Of a DNA stretch of 64,000 nt, positions 10,847-20,100 are shown piece by piece; positions within the stretch are counted from its first letter, which is position 1, and each line of letters starts with the position of its first letter. Position numbers and translations under genes: made by a program. Location: NCBI GenBank assembly GCA_016703025.1, contig JADJCV010000004.1, forward strand, positions 682,001 to 746,000, in the 5' to 3' direction. The notes under the pieces are model-generated. The model was not told the DNA's origin, did not search any database, and saw nothing but the letters and a program-made list of their open reading frames with translations. This stretch comes from Candidatus Avedoeria danica (GTDB lineage: Bacteria; Chloroflexota; Anaerolineae; Epilineales; Epilineaceae).

Positions 10847-10875
10847 ATTGTAGGCACGACCCGGCGGCGCCGCAA
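10847..10875 (-). promoter_or_regulatory. Promoter for the MaoC-MBL operon
   Basis: Minus strand TTGCGG (10875-10870), exactly 17 nt, then TACAAT (10852-10847), about 55 nt before ATG 10792. Confidence 0.7.
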
Positions 10876-10881
10876 CCGCAC

Positions 10882-10906
10882 GCCCTGCGGCCGCAGGGCC
10901 TAGAAT
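10882..10906 (+). promoter_or_regulatory. Palindrome and -10 element directly before cytochrome gene (leaderless?)
   Basis: A perfect 18-bp palindrome (10882-10899) is followed by TAGAAT (10901-10906). Six nt later is the ATG of the cytochrome gene, so the predicted transcription start coincides with the start codon. No good -35 is visible. The palindrome could be an operator shared with the divergent MaoC promoter. Confidence 0.45.
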
Positions 10907-10912
10907 CAGGCG

Positions 10913-11665
10913 ATGACGAAACAGGCGATGGCGGGCCGCAACGACATGGCCACGCGAACCGGACCCCGCCGGGCAGGGGCAGCTGCGGCCGTCTGGATGG
11001 TGAGCCTCGCCGCGTGCACGGCTCCGACGGCTGAACATGGCGTTCGACGGGCGCTGCCAACCGTGTCGACGGCCGGTGCGCCCGTGCCGGCGTTCAGGGC
11101 GGATCCGACCGCCGGCGCTCAGCGTTACGCCGAGCACTGCACGGCCTGCCACGGCGCCGTCGGCGCCGGCGACGGCCCGCTGGCCGCCGGACTTCAACCA
11201 CCGCCGCCGGACTGGACGACGCCCGACGCGCTGCAGCGCCGATCGCCGGCCGTCCTGTTCCTGGCGATTCGCCGCGGCGTGCTCGGGTCGTCGATGAAAC
11301 GATTCGACCACCTCCTCGATCCGCCGGCTTCGTGGGATGTCGTGTTTCACGTGTGGCAACTGCCGATCGAACCGGAAATGGCGCGCCAGGGCGCAGTCGG
11401 CTATGCGCGCGATTGCGCGGCGTGCCACGGGGTGGCGGGAATGCCGGATGCGGCCGCCCGGACGCCATCGCTCGTTCGGCCCGAATGGGTTCGACTGACG
11501 CGGGCGCAGCTCGTCGATCTGCTGGCGCGCAGCCACCCCGAGTTCGGCGCACCGTCCGCAGGTGGCACCGATCGAGCATCGGATGCCGCTGCGATCGCCG
11601 AGCACCTCTGGTCGTTCCTCACGGCGACGCCGGGGGCAACCGATCCATCGGCGGCCGTTCCGTGA
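10913..11665 (+). CDS. Dihaem cytochrome c lipoprotein
   Basis: 250 residues. The signal sequence ends in a lipobox LAAC (Cys35), so it is predicted to be lipid-anchored outside the membrane. There are two c-type haem sites, CTACH (76-80) and CAACH (168-172), each inside a small cytochrome c fold (GAQRYAEHCTACHGAVGAGD, GYARDCAACHGVAGMPD). Met residues in GSSMKRFDH and GMPD are candidate axial ligands. It probably transfers electrons in respiration. The GTG start of the VWA gene overlaps its stop by 4 nt (GTGA), so the two are translationally coupled. Confidence 0.9.
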   Translation: MTKQAMAGRNDMATRTGPRRAGAAAAVWMVSLAACTAPTAEHGVRRALPTVSTAGAPVPAFRADPTAGAQRYAEHCTACHGAVGAGDGPLAAGLQPPPPDWTTPDALQRRSPAVLFLAIRRGVLGSSMKRFDHLLDPPASWDVVFHVWQLPIEPEMARQGAVGYARDCAACHGVAGMPDAAARTPSLVRPEWVRLTRAQLVDLLARSHPEFGAPSAGGTDRASDAAAIAEHLWSFLTATPGATDPSAAVP

Positions 11666-13527
11666 CACGCGGCGCGGCCGGGCGCCCCACGGACGGGCGC
11701 AAACGGGGCAGCCTCGCCGGGGCCGGACGGGGCAGAGCCGGCTGGCGGCTCGCGCTGTCGGCGGCGATCTTGCTCGCCGGCGTCGGATGGCGGCATACCG
11801 GGCGGGCCGGCATGGCGGCTGACGAGCCCACCCCGTGCGCCGCGAGCGCGCAGCGGTCCGTCGCGCCGAGCCCGGTCACGGTCGGCACCCGCGTCACCGT
11901 CACGGCGGTCATTCGGATCGCATGTCCGGACGTGCCCGGCCCCGTGGATGTCGCGTTGGCGATCGATCGGTCGGCGTCGATGCGCGGCACGTCGCTGGCC
12001 TTCGCCAAGGCAGCCGCCGACGTGTTCGTCGATCGGGTGGAGCTCGGCCGGACGCGGGTCGCGCTCGTGGCGTTCGACGACACGGCGGCCGTCCTCGTGC
12101 CGCTTTCGAGCATCCGGAGCCGCCTGCACAGCGCGATCGCCCGGATCGAGGTGCCGCCGGCGGCCGGGACGGACATCGTCCGGGCGCTGCGTGCGGCCGG
12201 GCAGGAGCTGGCCGCCGGCGCGAACGATGGCCGTACGGGCCGCGTCCAGGCGATCGTCCTGCTGTCGGACGGCGTGAATAACCGCGGTCCGGACGCGGTC
12301 CGGCAGCAGGCCGCCGTCCAACGCGGGAACGACGTCCATCTGACGACCGTGGCGCTCGGCCGGCGCGCCGACGTGGCGCTGCTCGCCGCGATCGCCGCCA
12401 CGCCGAACGACCACTGGCGGGTTTCGACGCCGGAGGACCTGGCCGGCGTCTACATCCGGATCGCCGAACGGCTGCAGCGGTTGGGCGTGCGGCAGCTGGA
12501 GATCGACGACCGGATCGGCGCGACGCTGTCCGCCTGGCCGGGCTCGGCGCTGCCGGAGGGCACGCTCGCGGGCGATGCGCAGCGCTGGACGATCCCGGCC
12601 GCGGCCGGCGAGCCGATCACGATCACCTACGGCCTCGCGCCCAGCGCGACGGGCCGTTGGCCGGTCAGCGCGTTCACCGTCGCCACTTTCCAGGATGCGC
12701 TCGGCCGCCCGGGTTCGGTCGCGATCCCGATCCCGGTGCTCGACGTCGTCGCCGAGATCCCGTCGCCGACCACGGTCCCGAGCGGCACGCCGACGGCCTC
12801 CGCGTCCCCGACGCGCCGACCGACGGCGACCGCCACGCCGGCAACGCCCGCAACCCCGGCAGCAACGCCGTCCGCAACGACGACGGACGCCCCGACACCG
12901 CCGACGCCTGCCGGCGCCGGACGCGTCTACCTGCCGATCGCCCTGGCCGGCGGGTGTCTGCCCGGCGCGGCGCCGCTCGACCTCGTCGTCGTGCTGGATG
13001 CGTCGACGACGATGGACGGTCGGACGGCGAGCGGCCGGCGCAAGCTCGATGTTGCCGTGGAGGGCATCCGCCGGCTCGTCGACGGCCTCGACGGCCGCGG
13101 CGATGTCCGGGTGGCGCTCGTCCGGTTCGATGCCGCGGCAAGGATCTGGATCGCGCTCACCGGTGATCTGCGGGCGGTGCGGGCGGCTCTGGCGGCGCAG
13201 ATCGACGCCGAACAGGGTTCGCGAATCGACCTCGGGCTCCTTGCGGCGGCCGAGCAGCTCGGTCCGCCCAATGCCGCTCGGCGGCGTGCGGTGGTGCTCG
13301 TAAGCGACGGGCAGGTGTTCGGCGCCACCGAGCAGGACGTGCTCGATGCTGCCGCAGCGCTCGGACTGGCCGGTGCCGAGCGCTATGCCGTGGCGGTCGG
13401 CCCGTACGCCGCCGAGGCGCTGCTGCGGAACGTGACCGGCGCGCCCGAACGTGTCTTCGATGCGGGGGACGGCGACGGCTTCGTGCGCGCGTTCCGTGCG
13501 GTCGGCGGCGCGCTGCCGTGCCCGTAG
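11662..13527 (+). CDS. Membrane-anchored/secreted protein with two VWA domains
   Basis: 621 residues from GTG 11662, which overlaps the cytochrome stop by 4 nt. The Arg-rich N-terminus plus LALSAAILLAGVGW is a signal anchor or signal peptide. VWA 1 has MIDAS DRSAS (about 102-106) and VLLSDGVNN. A Thr/Pro/Ala linker (about 367-420) ends in VYLPIALAGGC. VWA 2 has DASTT (about 445-449; DxSxT instead of DxSxS) and VVLVSDGQVFG. Same architecture as the gene at 2088. Coupling to a cytochrome c lipoprotein is unusual for this family and suggests an extracytoplasmic complex, but no partner is proven. Confidence 0.87.
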   Translation: MTRGAAGRPTDGRKRGSLAGAGRGRAGWRLALSAAILLAGVGWRHTGRAGMAADEPTPCAASAQRSVAPSPVTVGTRVTVTAVIRIACPDVPGPVDVALAIDRSASMRGTSLAFAKAAADVFVDRVELGRTRVALVAFDDTAAVLVPLSSIRSRLHSAIARIEVPPAAGTDIVRALRAAGQELAAGANDGRTGRVQAIVLLSDGVNNRGPDAVRQQAAVQRGNDVHLTTVALGRRADVALLAAIAATPNDHWRVSTPEDLAGVYIRIAERLQRLGVRQLEIDDRIGATLSAWPGSALPEGTLAGDAQRWTIPAAAGEPITITYGLAPSATGRWPVSAFTVATFQDALGRPGSVAIPIPVLDVVAEIPSPTTVPSGTPTASASPTRRPTATATPATPATPAATPSATTTDAPTPPTPAGAGRVYLPIALAGGCLPGAAPLDLVVVLDASTTMDGRTASGRRKLDVAVEGIRRLVDGLDGRGDVRVALVRFDAAARIWIALTGDLRAVRAALAAQIDAEQGSRIDLGLLAAAEQLGPPNAARRRAVVLVSDGQVFGATEQDVLDAAAALGLAGAERYAVAVGPYAAEALLRNVTGAPERVFDAGDGDGFVRAFRAVGGALPCP

Positions 13528-13854
13528 CGCTCCTGCTTCCGCCGTAGCCAGTGCCCGGCCGGAGCTCGCCGCCAGAGCTGCCCGCACCGCGGCGGCGCAC
13601 ATGGCTTCCCGTAACCCGGCGTCGTCCATCGGGTGCATTCCGGTGCCGCGGCGTTGCGGTCGCGGGGGTGGTCTGCTACACTCGCGCGGCTTTGCGCCCG
13701 GCGACCCGACGCCACCCCAACATCGGCCGCGTGATGCGGCCTGCAGAGCGCCGACGAAGACCAAACGGCATGGATCCGGGCACTGGCGTCTTGACGTCAT
13801 CGCCCGGCGCATCGCCGCCAGCCGGACTTCGCAGGCCTCGTAGGAGCGCGCGCT
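13528..13854. other. Intergenic region upstream of the glycosylation cluster
   Basis: About 325 nt holding one clear promoter (13654-13682) and a leader of about 165 nt. No gene, hairpin or riboswitch recognised. Confidence 0.5.
13654..13682 (+). promoter_or_regulatory. Promoter of the glycosylation cluster
   Basis: TTGCGG (13654-13659), 17-nt spacer, TACACT (13677-13682). Confidence 0.65.
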
Positions 13855-14778
13855 TTGGTCGAGGACCCCACGACCGCACCAACCGAGCGTTCAGCCCGGC
13901 TGCGCACCAACGCCACGGGGTGGGGGTTCGACGCGCCGCGCCTGCGTCGGATGCTGGCCAACGAGGCCGACATGTCGTTCAAGCGGCGGGCGGAAGCGGT
14001 GTACGACTTCCTGCGGATCGGGCCCGACGACCGCGTGCTGGACATGGGCTGCGGGCGCGGCTTCTACCTCAAGTTCACGCGCGACCTCTACCCCGCAGCC
14101 GATGTCGTCGGCGTCGAACTCGATCGACCGCTGCTGTACACGGCGCGGGAGCAAGTGCCCGGCGCGCGGGTCGTGAACGGCAACGTGTACACCCTGCCGT
14201 TCGCCGACGGTGCGTTCACGCGGATCCTGTTCTCGGAGGTTATCGAGCACATCCCGGACGACCGCGCCGCACTCGCCGAGCTGGCGCGCGTCCTGGCCCC
14301 CGGCGGCCGGCTGGCGATCACGACGCCCAACGCCGATTACCCGTTGGCGTGGGACCCGATCAACAAGGTGCTCGAGGGGACGATCCGCCGCCCGATCCGC
14401 CGCGGCGTCCTGTCCGGGATCTGGGCGAACCACGAGCGGCTGTATACGCCCGAGGATCTGGCGGCCAAGGTGGCCGCGGCCGGATTGATCGTGGACGAGG
14501 TCCGCTTCTTCACCCGCTTCGCGTTCCCGTTCATCCACAACCTGGTGTACGGCCTCGGCAAGGAACTCCTCGTCGCCGGCCGCCTTCCGGCCTCGATGGC
14601 CGCTGCCGCCGACCGCTTCGACACATCGTCCGATGCGGGCGGCTGGCGGAACCCGATCCGCTGGGGGCTGGCCGCCTTCAACGCGGTCGACCGCCTGAAC
14701 GATGTCGTGCCGCCCCGGGCCGATGCGCCGTTCCTCATCATCGGCCTGTGCGCCCGCAAGCCGAACGGGGAGGCGTGA
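13855..14778 (+). CDS. Class I SAM-dependent methyltransferase
   Basis: 307 residues from TTG 13855. TAGGAG at 13841-13846, 8 nt upstream, supports this start. SAM-binding motif I is VLDMGCGRGFYLKF, motif II region VVGVELDRPLL, then PFADGAFTRILFSEVIEHIP and LAPGGRLAITTPN, all typical of the Methyltransf_11 group. The C-terminal third (about residues 205-300) has hydrophobic segments (FAFPFIHNLVYGLGKEL) that may touch the membrane. As first gene of a cluster of membrane glycosyltransferases, it may methylate a lipid-linked sugar or lipid; that is inference from context. Confidence 0.9.
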   Translation: MVEDPTTAPTERSARLRTNATGWGFDAPRLRRMLANEADMSFKRRAEAVYDFLRIGPDDRVLDMGCGRGFYLKFTRDLYPAADVVGVELDRPLLYTAREQVPGARVVNGNVYTLPFADGAFTRILFSEVIEHIPDDRAALAELARVLAPGGRLAITTPNADYPLAWDPINKVLEGTIRRPIRRGVLSGIWANHERLYTPEDLAAKVAAAGLIVDEVRFFTRFAFPFIHNLVYGLGKELLVAGRLPASMAAAADRFDTSSDAGGWRNPIRWGLAAFNAVDRLNDVVPPRADAPFLIIGLCARKPNGEA

Positions 14779-14780
14779 CC

Positions 14781-17179
14781 GTGACCGCGCGCGACGCCCG
14801 AGCGGTGACGACGTTCGGCCTCGTGGTCGGCGCCCTGGCGCTGGCGCTGTACGCGCAAGCCGTGATCGACCGCGTGCCGTTCGCCGCATGGGGCAGCCCG
14901 GACCCGAGCACGGCGATCCGCCGCGGCGGGCTGCTGTTCGTCGTGGCGGCGGTGTGCTGGGCGGTCGCGCTTTGGCGGCTGCCGGATGCGGGCGACGCCC
15001 AGACGCCGCCCGACGCGCCGCCCGACGCGCCGCCCGAGGCGGCGCCCGCCCTGACCGGCCGCCGGCTCAGGTTGTTCCTCATCGGCGTCGCCGCAGTGCT
15101 CGCCACGACGGTCGTCCTGCCGTTGCTCTTGGCGCCCGGCAGCGGCGGGCTGGCGATCCTGCGGTACAAAGAGGACGTTCCCGACTGGCCGTGGCGATCG
15201 AACAACGTGCTGACATGGCCCGGCCTCGTCCTGTGGGTCGTCGGCACGGCGTGCGTCGTGTCGGCACTGCGCGCCGAGACAGTCCGGGCGCGAGGTGCGC
15301 CGTCGAGCGGCCGCGCCGCCTGGATCGCCGCGCACCGGCCGGTGCGCTGGCCGGTCCGGCAGCTCGTCGTCGGCGGGGTCGTGCTGGCCGTCGCGGCGGT
15401 GTTTCGGCTGTGGGACCTGGACCGCCTGCCGCTCGACATGTCGAGCGATCACACCGAGAAGCTCCTCGACATCTGGGACGTGATCGGCGGTGCGCGCCCG
15501 GTCTTCCTCGACCAGAACGCCGGACGGGAGCCCCTCCAGTTCTACCTCACCGCGTTCCTCGTCAAGCTCGGCCTTCCCTTTGGGTTCTGGACGCAGAAGT
15601 TCGGCATGCAGCTCGTGTCGATCGCCACCGTGCCGCTCGTGGACGTCGCCGGCAAGCGGATCGCCGGGGCGCGCGTCGGGTGGCTCGCGGCGGCGGGCCT
15701 GGCGGTGGCGCAGTGGCACATCCAGATCTCGCGCGCGGCGATGCGAATCGCGTGGTCCCCGTTCTTCAGCGCGCTGACGCTGGCCTGCCTGGTCCTCGCC
15801 ATGTCGACGGGCCGCCGCAACGCCTGGCTGGCGCTCGGAATCGCGCTCGGCGCCGGCATGTACGGCTACACCGGCTTCCGGCCGATGGCGATCGTCGTCG
15901 GTGTGGCGGTCGGCGCGCAGATCGTTCACGCGCTGTGGCGTGGGCCGCGCACCGCTGCGGACGGGCTGCGCGCGGCGGCGCCGGTGCTGGCGAACGCCGC
16001 GTCGGCGGCGCTCGTCTCGCTCCTCGTCGCGGCGCCGCTCATCCGGTACGCCACCGACCGGCCCGAATTCTGGGCGCGCACACTCACCCGAATGGCGGGC
16101 GACGAGGCGGCGGCGCTGCCCCCGCTGGCCGGCCTTCTCGCCCCGGTACCGGTCGTCGGGCGGACCGTCGCGCTGCTGATGGACCCGCGCTTCTGGCGAA
16201 ACACGGGCCAGGCGATGGGCATGGCCAACTTCACCGCCGACAGCGCCTGGATCCACAGCCCGCCCGGCCGGCCCGGGCTCGAGACCATCGGCGGCGCGCT
16301 GCTCGTCCTCGGCGCCGTCACGGCCGTGGTATGGGCGGTGCGGCGGCGGCACTGGCGGGCCGGCCTCGTGCTGGCGGCGGTGCCGCCGATGCTCCTGGCC
16401 AGCATCCTGGCGCTGGCCTACCCGATCGAGGTGCCGCACCTGGCCCGCGCGGCCGGCGCGTTGCCGCTGGTGGCGGTGCTGTGCGCGCTGCCGCTGGCGG
16501 TCCTGTTGGCCTCGGCCGACAACTTGGCTTCGGCACACAACTTGGCTTGGCACACAACTTGGCTTCACACAACTTGGCCCCGGCGCACAACTTGGCCCCG
16601 GCACACAACTTGGCCCCGGCACACACCTTGGCCCCGGCCACCAGTGCGCTCGGCCCGGCGAGCCGCGCGGCGGCGTGGGGGGTGGTCGCGTTGCTCTTCG
16701 TCGGGATGGACCGCAACACCGCCAAGCGCTACTTCGTCGAGTACCGCGAGAACTACGACCGATCGTCGCAGAACACCTCGGACGGGGTTGCGGCCGTGCG
16801 GACGTTCCTCGCCGACGGCGGGGCGTTGGATCGCGTCTTCCTCGTTGGGTGGTCGAACGGGTGGGACTACCGCGTCATCGGCCTCAGCTTCGGCCAACCG
16901 GACTGGAACGGGTTGCTCTGGGGCATCGCCCCCGACGGCTCGGATGCGGTCCTGCAGGCCGACGACCATGCGGCCGACCCCGAGCGCCAACTGTATCTCG
17001 TCGCCGGACCACGGGCCGAGGCCAACATCGCCCACCTGCGTGAACTGTTCCCGGGCGCCGTCGTCGCGCCCGGGGCGGCCCGATCGCCTGACAAGCCGTT
17101 CTGGACCGTCGTCGTGCCGGCGGACCCCGCCCGCGGCGGGTCGGAACCAACCGCCGTGCCTGCGGAGCCAAGCCCATGA
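14781..17179 (+). CDS. GT39-like integral membrane glycosyltransferase, frameshifted in a minisatellite
   Basis: About 799 residues once one frameshift is bridged. GGGGAGG at 14767-14773 favours GTG 14781 over GTG 14775. It has more than ten hydrophobic segments. The segment RLWDLDRLPLDMSSDHTEKL followed by GREPLQFYLTAF is the first-loop acidic region and donor-site pattern of ArnT/PMT-type GT39 proteins. The first frame runs to about 16545; it then enters a tandem array encoding A(S/P)AHNL repeats in which one unit is a base short. The second frame carries the rest (ATSALGPASRAAAWGVVALL, then a soluble C-terminal domain ending PAEPSP) and overlaps the next ATG by 4 nt. Likely role: transfer of sugar from a polyprenyl carrier at the outer face of the membrane. 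Confidence 0.82.
16509..16630 (+). repeat. 18-bp minisatellite, about seven units, inside the GT39-like gene
   Basis: Units of consensus GCCCCGGCACACAACTTG at 16509, 16527, 16545, 16562, 16577, 16595 and 16613, encoding A-S/P-A-H/D-N-L. Unit 3 (16545-16561) has 17 nt and breaks the frame; unit 4 (16562-16576) has 15 nt and keeps it. Confidence 0.95.
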
Positions 17180-20100
17180 TCGAAGCGCCCGACCCGATGA
17201 CGCCGGCGCCCGCGCCCGCCGTCACGCCGCGCCCCGGCATGCTGGCCGCCCTCGCGCAGCGCATCCGCCGCCTGGACGACGCCACGACGGCCGTCGCGCT
17301 CGTCGTGATCGTCCTGAGCGGGTTCTACTTGCGGACCGTCGGCATCGACTGGGACGCCGGGCAGCACCTCCACCCCGACGAGCGCTTCCTGACGGACGTC
17401 GCGAGCTCGCTGGCGATGCCGAACGACCTCCTCCACTATCTCGACACGGACACGTCGACGCTGAACCCGCGGAACATGGGCAAGGCGTTTTTCTCGTACG
17501 GCACGTGGCCGATCACGATCGCCCGGGTCATGGCGGACGCGAACGGGCCGCTCGGTCTCGGTATGACGGACTTCTCGCGCGTCTACATCGTCGGCCGCTA
17601 CATGAGCGCGCTCCTCGATCTCCTGACCGTGCTCCTCGTCTTCGGGCTCGGCGCCGTGCTGTACGATCGCCGCGTCGGGCTGTTGGCCTCGCTGTTCACG
17701 TCCTTCACCGCTTTCCACATCCAGCAGGCGCACTTCTTCACGGTCGACGCCGCGCTCACGACGTTCGTCACGCTGACCCTCTTCGGCCTCGCCCTCGCGA
17801 TCCGCCGTGAATCGTGGTGGCCGATCGTCCTCGCCGGCGTCGGGCTCGGGATGGCGCTGGGCAGCAAGATCACGGTGTTCCTGCTCATCCCGGTGGCGAT
17901 CCTGGCGATTGCCGCCGGCGAGCTGCGACACGCCCGGCTGCTCGGGCTCGATCGGGACGCTTCTTGGCGTCGGCTGTATGTCGCGGCCGGCAAAGTGGCC
18001 GTGCTTGGGCTCGTCAGCTACGTCGCGCTGCGCTTTGCCCAGCCCGACATGTGGGCCGGGCCCGGCTGGCCGAACGTCGTCGGCAACTCGGCCCGACTGA
18101 CCGAGGTGACGACCGAGGTCATGGGTCTGGCGCCCGACACCTGGACCGCGCTGCGCAAGGTCGTTCCCGACGGTTTGGAGAAGTACGTCCTGCCCGATCC
18201 GCGCTGGTTGGGCAACATGGAGCGCATCAAGAGCCAAGTGACCGGGTTCGGGATGGACTGGCCGCCGAACCACCAATGGTGGGGCCGGATGGCCTACGTA
18301 TTCCCGTGGCGGAACATGGTCTTGTGGGGCATGGGGCCGGCGCTCGGACTTGCCGCCTGGCTCGGCTGGTTGGCGGCCGGCGTGGCGATCTGGCGGGGGC
18401 GGCGGCGGCACCTCCTGCTGTGGCTCTGGGTGGCGGTCTACTTCGGCTACACCGGCATCCAGTGGGGCAAGACGATGCGCTACGGCCTGCCGATCTACCC
18501 GGCGCTCGCCGTATTGGCCGGGTGGGGCCTCGTGGCGTGGCTCGACCGCGCCCGTGCGATGGCCGCCGCCGGCGAACGTGACGCCGACGTCCGGGCCGAC
18601 GCCCACGCCGGTGCACCCGACGCCGCCGGCACCGCGGACACCGCCGGCGACGCCGTCGCCGCCGTTCGCCGCTGGCGCATCCCCGGCCCACTCGCCGCCC
18701 GTGCCGCCGGCGCCGCCCTCGCCATCGTCGTGGTCGGCACCGTGGCGTGGGGGTTCATGTTCTCCCGTCTCTACACGCGCCACCACAGCCGCGTCGCAGG
18801 CAGCCACTGGGTCTACCACAACCTGCCGACGGCCGTCGGCGTGCGGATCAGCGCGGATGCCAAGGGCCTGTTTGCCGGCCCGTGGCTGCCCGCACAGGCG
18901 CCGGGCGCGCTGCGGACGGTCGGCGGCATCGAATGGCCGCTCGACGCGGCGTGGGCCGGGCCGATGCGGCTGCTCCTGCCGGACGAGTCGTGGCAGCAGC
19001 GCCACACCGGCGATCAGTACGGCGCGAAGCCCGACCTATGGACACCCAAGCGCGGCAGCCTCGACGACGCCGAGTCGCTGCCGGCGGTCACCGTCGATGC
19101 GGTGCGGCTTGCGTACGCCCGCGGCAGCGCCGGCGGGGACCGGACGGTGCGCGTCGTGCTCTCGAGCGGCGCGTCGCTCGGGGCGGGCGGCGTGCCGGAG
19201 CGGCCGGTGGCGCAGGGCCGTGTCGCGGCCGGCATCGGCGCCGAGCCGGCGGACGTCGTCGTGCCGCTCGACGCCCCGATCGACCTTCGCCTCGGTCAGG
19301 AGATCTATGTCTGGGTCGCCGTCGACGGCGGTCCGGTGACCGTCCGGCCCGCGCGCCTGGCATACGAGACCGGTTGGGACGACATCGTCCCGGACGGCAT
19401 GTACGGCTACGGCGGCTACGACGATGCGAAGACGGACTGGGCGGACGGCCTGTTCGGCGTCACGCAGCTGGAAATGTACGGCGAGGATTACCCGGACTGG
19501 CTGAACCAGACGATCGAGCAGATCGGGCAGCTGGACTATTGGGTGTCGTCGTCGAATCGCGTGTACGGTGCGGTGGCCCAGCTGCCGATGCGCTATCCGG
19601 CGACGATCGCGTTCTACCAGGACGTGCTGTTCGGCGAGACGCAAGGCTGGCGGCACATCGCCGCGATCCGCTCGTTCCCGAACCTCGGGCCGCTGGCGGT
19701 GGACGATCAGGGGGCCGAGGAGGCCTACCACGTCTACGACCACCCGGCCGTCGACGTCTTCAAGCGGCCGGAGCCATTCGACGGCGCGGCGCTCCGCGCC
19801 TACCTCGCCCCCCTCAACGCGGCGCGCCACTGGTCCTTCCCGCCGGTCTCGCCGAACCCGATCACCCGGTTCCTCGATGCGATCCTCGGCCGCATCCCGG
19901 TCGATCGGGCCGCGCCGATCGCCGAAGCGCCGGGCGGGCAGGCGGCCGCGGGGCTGAAGGACAAGACGATCGACGCGATCCTCCTGTCCGACACGCGCGC
20001 CGCCCGGCAGCGCGCCGGCGGCACGTGGCGGGCCATGTTCAACGTCGATAGCCCGATCAACCGCTTCCCGGCGCTGGCCGTCCTGCTCTGGTACGCCGTC

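Noticed and set aside
16509..16630. CRISPR-like array
   Set aside because: Units are contiguous without spacers and lie in a coding frame; it is a minisatellite.
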